10,768 nt of DNA from DASROJ01 sp035646975 (GTDB lineage: Bacteria > Acidobacteriota > Polarisedimenticolia > JACPZX01 > DASXTC01), in assembly GCA_035646975.1 (NCBI GenBank), contig DASROJ010000044.1, positions 1 through 10,768 on the forward strand. The letters run 5' to 3'. Both the position numbers and the translations under genes were made by a program. Shown piece by piece: positions 6,393 to 10,768 of this stretch. Every line of letters starts with the position of its first letter. Position 1 is the first letter of the stretch. The notes under the pieces are model-generated. The model had not been told where the DNA came from. It searched no databases and was given only the letters and a program-made list of their open reading frames with translations.

Positions 6393-9059
6393 TCACGCCG
6401 CCATGTGGCACTTCTTGTACTTCTTTCCCGAGCCGCACGGGCAGGGATCGTTGCGCCCCACCCGCGACTCCGCGCGCGCGGCCACCGGCGCCGGCGCCTC
6501 CTTCGGCGGGGCGCTGAAGCTGAACTGCCGCTCCCGGGCGCGCTGCTTGCGTTCCTCTTCCTTTTTCTCGTCCTGCTGTGCGACCGGCTCGAGATGGAAC
6601 AGGAACCTGATGATTTCGTCCTCGATCCTCTCCTTCATGGCCCCGAACATCTCGAAGGATTCGCGCTTGTACTCGGTGAGCGGGTCTCTCTGGCCGTAGC
6701 CTCTCAGCCCGATGCCTTCCTTGAGATGATCGATGTTCTGGAGATGATCCTTCCACTGCGCGTCGACGATGTTGAGCATGATGAGCTGCTCGTGCCGACG
6801 CATCATCTCGGCGCCGATCAGGGCTTCCTTTTCTTCGTACTTCGCCGTCAGCCTTCCGAACAGGACCGCGCGCAGCTCCTCGAACTTCACCTTGGAGAAG
6901 TCGGGCTGGCCGGGCTCGAGCTTGATGTTGTAGTAGTGGATCAGCTGCCCCTTCAGCTCGTCGACCTCCCATTCATTCGGGTCGACGTTTTCCGCGGCGT
7001 AGGTGGACATGAGCCAGTCGAGGATCTCCTCGGCCTTCTGCATCACATAGCTGCGCGTCTCCTTGCCTTCGAGGATTTCCTTGCGCCAGCGGTAGACCTC
7101 GATGCGCTGCATGTTCATCACGTCGTCGTACTCCAGCAGGTGCTTGCGGGCGCCGAAGTGCTGCCCTTCGACCTGCTTCTGCGCCCGCTCGATGGAGCGG
7201 CTCACCATCTTGTGCTCGATCGGGACGCCCTCTTCCATTCCGAGACGGTCCATCCAGGTCTTGAGCCGATCGCCGCCGAAGATTCGCATCAGGTCGTCCT
7301 CGAGCGAGAGATAGAACCTCGAGGATCCCGGATCCCCCTGGCGGCCGGCGCGGCCCCTGAGCTGGTTGTCGATGCGCCGGCTCTCGTGCCGCTCGGTTCC
7401 CAGGATGTGCAGACCACCCAGCGCGATGACTTCCTGTTTTTCGGCCTCGCACTCGGTCCGGCACTGCTCGAGCAGCGCCTCGTAGGCCGCCGGCCTCGCG
7501 GCGGCTTCCGGGTCGCTCGCCGCCAGCGCGTGGAGTCGTTGGCGCGCAAGCATCTCGGGGTTGCCTCCCAGCAGGATGTCGGTGCCGCGGCCGGCCATGT
7601 TCGTCGCGATGGTGACGGCGCCCTTGCGGCCCGCCTGGGCGACGATCTCGGCCTCCTTCTCGTGGTACTTGGCGTTGAGGACCACGTGCGGCACGCCGCG
7701 CTTCTTCAACAGCGCCGAGAGGTACTCCGAGTTCTCGATCGAGATCGTTCCCACGAGGGCCGGCTGCCCTTTTTCGTGCAGACCGACGATCTCCTCGACC
7801 ACGGCGACCCACTTCTCCGCGGCGGTGCGGTAGACCATGTCTCCGAACTCGTGGCGGATGAGCGTGCGGTTGGTCGGCGTGACCACGACCTCGAGCTTGT
7901 AGATCTTGTCGAACTCCGCGGCCTCGGTGTCCGCCGTGCCCGTCATGCCGGCGAGCTTGCTGTACATGCGGAAATAGTTCTGGAAGGTGATCGTCGCGAG
8001 GGTCTGGTTCTCCCGCTCGATCCGCACTCCTTCCTTGGCCTCGACCGCCTGGTGGAGCCCGTCGCTCCACCTGCGGCCCGGCATCAGGCGGCCGGTGAAC
8101 TCGTCGACGATCAGCACCTGACCGTCCTTCACCATGTAGTCGACATCCCGTTTGAACAACGTGTGCGCTCGCAGCGCCTGGTTGACGTGATGGAGCGTTT
8201 CCATGTTGGACGGGTCGTAGAGATTCGCGATCCCGATGGCGCGCTCCGACTTGTCCACCCCTTCCTCGGTGAGTGTCACCGTCCGGGCCTTCTCATCGAT
8301 GATGTAGTCGGATTCCTTGACGAGTCGCGGGATCACCTTGTCGATCTTGTAGTACTTGTCCGTGGAGTCCTCGGCCGGTCCGCTGATGATGAGAGGCGTC
8401 CGCGCCTCGTCGATGAGGATGCTGTCGACCTCGTCGACGATGGCGAAGTTGTGGCCGCGCTGTACGTACGATTCCAGGCTGTACTTCATGTTGTCGCGCA
8501 GATAGTCGAACCCGAACTCGTTGTTCGTGCCGTAGGTGACATCGGTCCCGTAGGCGGCCTTTCTCTGGGCATCGGAGAGCTCGTGAAGGATGACACCCAC
8601 CCCGAGCCCGAGCGCCTTGTACACCTGGCCCATCCACTCCGAGTCGCGTCGCGCCAGGTAGTCGTTGACCGTGATGACGTGGACGCCCTTGCCGCTCAGG
8701 GCATTGAGGTAGACGGGCAGGGTCGCCACGAGCGTCTTGCCTTCGCCGGTCTTCATCTCGGCGATCTTCCCCTCGTGGAGGACCATGCCGCCGATCAGCT
8801 GAACGTCGTAATGACGCATGTTGAGCACGCGCCGCGCGGTCTCGCGGACGACGGCGAACGCGTCGACGAGAATATCGTCGAGGGTCGCGCCCTGGTCGAG
8901 CTTCTGCTTGAATTCGGCCGTCTTCGCGGCGAGCTGATCGATCGTGAGCCCGGACATCGCCGGCTCGCGCTCGTTGATGGCGACGACGAGCGGCTGCAGC
9001 TTCTTGATATCCCGCTCGTGCTTCGTGCCGATAATCTTGGTCAGGATGGTGTTGAGCAT
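6393..9059 (-). CDS. secA: Preprotein translocase motor ATPase SecA
   Basis: SecA is the ATPase that pushes unfolded preproteins through SecYEG at the inner membrane. The product has 888 residues from ATG 9059. In order: NBD1 with Walker A MKTGEGKT at 102-109 and DEVD at 209-212, followed by IDEARTPLIISGP; the preprotein-crosslinking region; TGTADTEAAEF; NBD2 with NMAGRGTDILLGG and QLRGRAGRQGDPGSSRFYLS; the two-helix finger region (VDAQWKDHLQNIDHLKEGIGLRGYGQRDP); a charged linker; and a C-terminal SEC-C zinc tail with C873, C875, C884 and H885. The open frame continues 45 codons upstream, but that part is basic, low-complexity and unlike SecA, while MLNTILTKIIGTKHERDIKKL is the expected N-terminus. 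The Shine-Dalgarno is poor (GGAG only 2 nt before the ATG). It heads a cluster with the unknown gene and guaB. Confidence 0.97.
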   Translation of the reverse strand: MLNTILTKIIGTKHERDIKKLQPLVVAINEREPAMSGLTIDQLAAKTAEFKQKLDQGATLDDILVDAFAVVRETARRVLNMRHYDVQLIGGMVLHEGKIAEMKTGEGKTLVATLPVYLNALSGKGVHVITVNDYLARRDSEWMGQVYKALGLGVGVILHELSDAQRKAAYGTDVTYGTNNEFGFDYLRDNMKYSLESYVQRGHNFAIVDEVDSILIDEARTPLIISGPAEDSTDKYYKIDKVIPRLVKESDYIIDEKARTVTLTEEGVDKSERAIGIANLYDPSNMETLHHVNQALRAHTLFKRDVDYMVKDGQVLIVDEFTGRLMPGRRWSDGLHQAVEAKEGVRIERENQTLATITFQNYFRMYSKLAGMTGTADTEAAEFDKIYKLEVVVTPTNRTLIRHEFGDMVYRTAAEKWVAVVEEIVGLHEKGQPALVGTISIENSEYLSALLKKRGVPHVVLNAKYHEKEAEIVAQAGRKGAVTIATNMAGRGTDILLGGNPEMLARQRLHALAASDPEAAARPAAYEALLEQCRTECEAEKQEVIALGGLHILGTERHESRRIDNQLRGRAGRQGDPGSSRFYLSLEDDLMRIFGGDRLKTWMDRLGMEEGVPIEHKMVSRSIERAQKQVEGQHFGARKHLLEYDDVMNMQRIEVYRWRKEILEGKETRSYVMQKAEEILDWLMSTYAAENVDPNEWEVDELKGQLIHYYNIKLEPGQPDFSKVKFEELRAVLFGRLTAKYEEKEALIGAEMMRRHEQLIMLNIVDAQWKDHLQNIDHLKEGIGLRGYGQRDPLTEYKRESFEMFGAMKERIEDEIIRFLFHLEPVAQQDEKKEEERKQRARERQFSFSAPPKEAPAPVAARAESRVGRNDPCPCGSGKKYKKCHMAA

Positions 9060-9082
9060 TGCTCCGACGCTCGGTCTATGTC

Positions 9083-9119
9083 GTCTCGCTTTGTCGTCTC
9101 GATGTACGTCTCGATGCAC
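9083..9119. repeat. Short tandem repeat in the secA leader
   Basis: GTCTCGATGTAC (9096-9107) and GTCTCGATGCAC (9108-9119) are adjacent 12-mers with one difference. A third GTCTCG begins at 9083, so the motif recurs at 13 and then 12 nt. The last copy runs into the outer arm of the leader hairpin. Function unknown. Confidence 0.6.
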
Positions 9120-9155
9120 CTTCCCCCGATCACGACGGGCCGAATGGGAAGGTAC
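9116..9155 (-). promoter_or_regulatory. Predicted stem-loop in the secA leader
   Basis: On the transcript strand GTACCTTCCC (9146-9155) pairs with GGGAAGGTGC (9116-9125): nine Watson-Crick pairs and one U-G wobble around a 20-nt loop. On the opposite strand the wobble becomes an A-C mismatch, so the structure favours the secA mRNA. There is no U-tract, so it is not a simple terminator. Confidence 0.45.
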
Positions 9156-9215
9156 CGGACTCGGGGAATTCGGGGATTCGTGCCGAAGAGACATCGCCCC
9201 GGTGATTTGCGCGGA

Positions 9216-9243
9216 ACTATAGCAAAAAGTCCAGCCAAGTCAA
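9216..9243 (-). promoter_or_regulatory. Sigma70-type promoter of the secA cluster
   Basis: On the minus strand TTGACT (9238-9243, 5 of 6 to consensus) and TATAGT (9216-9221, 5 of 6) are separated by 16 nt. This is the best promoter in the window. It lies in the 217-base gap between the M23 gene and secA, pointing at secA, with initiation predicted near 9208. Confidence 0.75.
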
Positions 9244-9251
9244 GGGCTTGG
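9224..9251 (-). terminator. Possible weak terminator of the M23 gene, overlapping the secA promoter
   Basis: Downstream of the M23 stop, CCAAG (9247-9251) and CTTGG (9235-9239) can form a 5-bp stem with a 7-nt loop, or an alternative 6-bp bulged stem ending in GGCTGG. This is followed by a run of five T (9224-9228). The stem is short and the T run starts several nt after it, so efficiency would be low. The same bases include the secA -35 and spacer. Confidence 0.25.
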
Positions 9252-9276
9252 GGTCGTGTCGGCCTTGTCCTGGCGG

Positions 9277-10155
9277 CTAGTAGGAGGCCCGGTCGTCGAG
9301 GATGTACTGCGAGGGATCGACCTTGGTGTTGTTGACCAGCACCTCGTAGTGCAGGTGGGCGCCGAGGCTGCGGCCGGTGTCGCCGACGTAGCCGAGCACA
9401 TCGCCGCGCCGGATTTCCTGGCCTGGCCTGACGGCAAAACCGTCGAGGTGCGCGTAACGCGTCGTGACCCCGTTGCCGTGCGAGAGGTACACCGCGTTGC
9501 CGTAGCCTGTTTCACGCCCCGCCTTCGTGACGATCCCGTCGGCCGGTGCGAGCACCCGGGTTCCCCGGGGCGCGACGATGTCCAGGCCGTTGTGGAACGC
9601 CGGCTGCCCGGTGAACGGGTCCTTCCGCCACGAGTAGCCGTAGGCGATCATCCCCTTGACCGGCGCGATCGATGGCGTCGAGGCCAGCAGCAGGCTCTGG
9701 TCGTGGTAGACCTTTTCGAGGATGTTGAACGAGTTGGTCAGAACGGTGGAGCGTTCCTTCAGGTTGTCGATCTCATCGCGCACCAGCGAGGGGTCCGCGG
9801 GCGTCTCGGCCGCGTCGGGACGCAGCCCCCCGCCGCCCTGCGACGAGGGAAGGTCCTGAACACCCGCCATGAGGGCGAACTTGTTGGCCTTGCTCTCGAA
9901 ATAGGCGACCTGATCCTTCAGCGATGAAATCTCCTTGCTCGCCTCCCGGAGCTTTTCGTTTTCCTTGCGCAACGAGGCGACCTGGTGGGAGCGGTCGACG
10001 GCCTTGTAATAGATGACCGGCAGCAGCCCCGCGGCGAACAGGCCGAACACAGCGACCGAGGCGAGACCCAGGAGGACGCTCCGCCGCACTCTGAGCCGGA
10101 AGAGCTTGGCCCGAGAGCCGGGAACGATCATGATCGTGTAGTGACGTTCGGCCAT
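9277..10155 (-). CDS. Membrane-anchored LytM/M23 family peptidase with coiled coil
   Basis: This is a 292-residue zinc metallopeptidase-like protein expected to act on peptidoglycan crosslinks in the periplasm. The N-terminus MAERHYTIMIVPGSRAKLFRLRV is cytoplasmic and basic, and residues 27-49 form one transmembrane helix. Residues 55-97 (heptad-like, rich in K/E/L) form a coiled coil, and a Gly/Pro-rich linker and second helix (124-158) lead to the LytM domain (about 165-285). There H188-N-G-L-D192 and H267-L-H269 are the zinc-ligand motifs, with H236 of RYAHLD as the second catalytic histidine, so it looks active rather than an EnvC-type degenerate. The open frame reaches 10248, but ATG 10155 is chosen because GAGGAGG lies 5 nt upstream. 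It precedes secA on the same strand but has its own promoter. The exact physiological substrate is not predictable. Confidence 0.93.
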   Translation of the reverse strand: MAERHYTIMIVPGSRAKLFRLRVRRSVLLGLASVAVFGLFAAGLLPVIYYKAVDRSHQVASLRKENEKLREASKEISSLKDQVAYFESKANKFALMAGVQDLPSSQGGGGLRPDAAETPADPSLVRDEIDNLKERSTVLTNSFNILEKVYHDQSLLLASTPSIAPVKGMIAYGYSWRKDPFTGQPAFHNGLDIVAPRGTRVLAPADGIVTKAGRETGYGNAVYLSHGNGVTTRYAHLDGFAVRPGQEIRRGDVLGYVGDTGRSLGAHLHYEVLVNNTKVDPSQYILDDRASY

Positions 10156-10160
10156 GAAGT

Positions 10161-10167
10161 CCTCCTC
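10161..10167 (-). promoter_or_regulatory. Ribosome binding site deciding the M23 start
   Basis: GAGGAGG, a near-perfect Shine-Dalgarno on the minus strand, lies 5 nt before ATG 10155. It rules out the longer in-frame start at 10248, whose extra 31 residues do not resemble the family. Confidence 0.75.
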
Positions 10168-10190
10168 GAATCCCCTGCAGAGTTCGCGGC

Positions 10191-10219
10191 AGCCTAGCAC
10201 ACGATCATCGACCGGGCAA
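10191..10219 (-). promoter_or_regulatory. Candidate promoter of the M23 peptidase gene
   Basis: TTGCCC (10214-10219, 4 of 6) and TAGGCT (10191-10196, 3 of 6, preceded by an extended-10 TGC) are separated by 17 nt on the minus strand. Initiation near 10185 would leave a leader of about 30 nt, ending in the strong ribosome binding site. Confidence 0.45.
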
Positions 10220-10456
10220 CGTGAGATCGCTTCGTGATTGAAGAACAAAGCACAAGATGTCGTGTGGTCCTGCCCCGGATACCCACTGGATTGATAACGC
10301 CCGGAACGCTATCGAACATAGTGCCACCGACAACGGCGGGCAAGCCTCCAGGGTTCCGATTGCGTCAATTGACACACACCACCGTTGCGGCATCGCCGTT
10401 CGTCGGAAAGCCCGATCGCCTTGATGGCTGCCGGCGTTTCTGACAGAATCGCGCGC

Positions 10457-10768
10457 ATGACCACTGACGCACGGGATCTGGGACAGCTTCTGTTTGTCGG
10501 CTTCGACGGCACCGGGATGACCGTCGAGCTTCGCTCGTTTCTCAGGGAAATCAGGCCAGGCGGGATAATCCTGTTCAAACGCAATATCGTCGAGCCGCGA
10601 CAGACCCTGGATCTGATCGCGGAGCTTCACGCGCTTTGCGAACCCGCGCCGATCATCGCGGTGGACGAGGAAGGCGGACAGGTCAGCCGGTTGCGCCCGC
10701 TCGCGCCGACGCTGCCCCCCGCGGCGAAAATCGCCGCGCGCGGCGATCTCGATGCGGCGCGACGGCTG
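10457..10768 (+). CDS. nagZ: Beta-N-acetylhexosaminidase, glycoside hydrolase family 3 (NagZ-type), partial
   Basis: The first 104 codons are present; the C-terminus is beyond the right edge. GH3 NagZ enzymes remove N-acetylglucosamine from muropeptides or related chitooligosaccharides, typically in the cytoplasm during cell-wall recycling. The visible part is the start of the TIM barrel: LGQLLFVGFDGT at 8-19, RPGGIILFKRNI at 33-44 and IIAVDEEGGQVSRLR at 66-80, which corresponds to the family's D-x-E-G-G-x-V-x-R-L substrate-binding strand. The KH-F/I-PGHG loop and the catalytic aspartate are not in the window, so activity cannot be judged. There is no signal peptide. The start is uncertain: ATG 10457 has no good Shine-Dalgarno, and an in-frame ATG at 10424 would add 11 residues. 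The gene is divergent from the M23 gene, and both act on peptidoglycan. Confidence 0.88.
   Translation, partial: MTTDARDLGQLLFVGFDGTGMTVELRSFLREIRPGGIILFKRNIVEPRQTLDLIAELHALCEPAPIIAVDEEGGQVSRLRPLAPTLPPAAKIAARGDLDAARRL
10720..10746. repeat. Alternating 8-base inverted repeat inside nagZ
   Basis: CGCGGCGA (10720-10727), its exact reverse complement TCGCCGCG (10731-10738) and CGCGGCGA again (10739-10746) follow one another. The first pair forms an 8-bp hairpin with a 3-nt loop, and the last two form a 16-base perfect palindrome. The stretch encodes PAAKIAARGD in frame. Confidence 0.6.

Larger units (their letters stand above)
9060..9215 (-). promoter_or_regulatory. secA 5' leader with a stem-loop and tandem repeats
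   Basis: Roughly 150 nt separate the predicted transcription start (near 9208) from the secA ATG, long for such compact gene spacing. The leader holds an inverted repeat (9116-9125 with 9146-9155) that forms a 10-bp stem with a 20-nt loop in the minus-strand transcript. It also holds three spaced copies of CGAGAC (minus strand), the last two in a 12-nt tandem repeat. There is no SecM-like leader peptide with a signal sequence here. The only frame open through the leader is in phase with secA itself. Confidence 0.4.
10156..10456. other. Divergent intergenic region between the M23 gene and nagZ
   Basis: These 301 bases lack a convincing gene. Besides the M23 promoter, they contain a perfect 10-base palindrome GTCAATTGAC (10364-10373) and an imperfect inverted repeat with 7-base arms (10293-10299 and 10307-10313). 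A perfect TTGACA (10369-10374) faces nagZ but has no recognisable -10 at 16-18 nt. No tRNA-like fold or riboswitch was recognised. Small frames here have no ribosome binding site. Confidence 0.5.

Noticed and set aside
5875..6972. 365-codon frame running from the unknown gene back into the end of secA
   Set aside because: Only the last 167 codons belong to a gene; the upstream part is an out-of-frame reading of the secA C-terminus.
9060..9194. 45-codon in-frame N-terminal extension of SecA
   Set aside because: The extra residues are basic, low-complexity and include the tandem repeat and hairpin. Conserved SecA sequence begins exactly at the ATG at 9059. It would still be worth checking if the promoter maps further upstream.
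6405..9335. 976-codon open frame opposite secA
   Set aside because: It is in exact antisense codon register with secA. Stops there would need TTA, CTA or TCA codons in secA, which GC-rich genes avoid. It has no ribosome binding site and no recognisable motif.
10345..10366. T-arm-like GGTTC segment suggesting a tRNA
   Set aside because: The flanking bases do not close a T-stem, and no acceptor or anticodon arms can be found.
10234..10443. 69-codon GTG-started frame in the intergenic region
   Set aside because: No ribosome binding site and no family resemblance, and it overlaps the likely nagZ control region.
10205..10630. 141-codon minus-strand frame spanning the nagZ start
   Set aside because: Antisense to nagZ coding sequence and unlike any protein I recognise. 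The NagZ frame on the other strand has clear GH3 motifs.

Overview
The window is about 10.8 kb of GC-rich, gene-dense bacterial chromosome carrying housekeeping genes. I see no insertion sequence, phage gene, CRISPR array, tRNA or rRNA. High GC, GTG and TTG starts, a 392-residue chorismate synthase, an 888-residue SecA ending in a zinc SEC-C tail, and a NagZ-type glycosidase suggest a GC-rich Gram-negative-type phylum such as Acidobacteriota or a related uncultured lineage. That placement is inference only.

Layout, left to right. Bases 1-1694 (minus strand) hold aroC, followed 3 nt later by a secreted beta-rich protein of unknown function that runs off the left edge. Bases 1695-1795 are a compact divergent regulatory region. 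Bases 1796-3832 (plus strand) hold a two-gene unit: the fused NAD(P)H-hydrate repair enzyme (nnr) and the tRNA-modification ATPase tsaE. tsaE meets a minus-strand cupin gene head to head, and a single TGATCA palindrome supplies both stop codons. Bases 3833-9059 (minus strand) hold secA, an unrecognised acidic helical protein, guaB and, after a 78-nt gap, the cupin. The first three are tightly packed and look translationally coupled. A near-consensus sigma70-type promoter lies about 150 nt upstream of secA, and the leader between them carries a 10-bp stem and a short tandem repeat. Upstream, also on the minus strand, is an inner-membrane-anchored LytM/M23 peptidase with its own promoter. After a 301-base divergent gap, a nagZ-type gene starts on the plus strand and runs off the right edge.

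The genes cover shikimate-pathway aromatic synthesis, cofactor repair, t6A tRNA modification, GMP synthesis, Sec protein export, and peptidoglycan remodelling and recycling. No dedicated novel system is evident. The least explained items are the 167-residue protein between secA and guaB, the structured secA leader, and the secreted protein attached to aroC. Large open frames opposite aroC, guaB and secA are exact codon-register antisense shadows and are not annotated.
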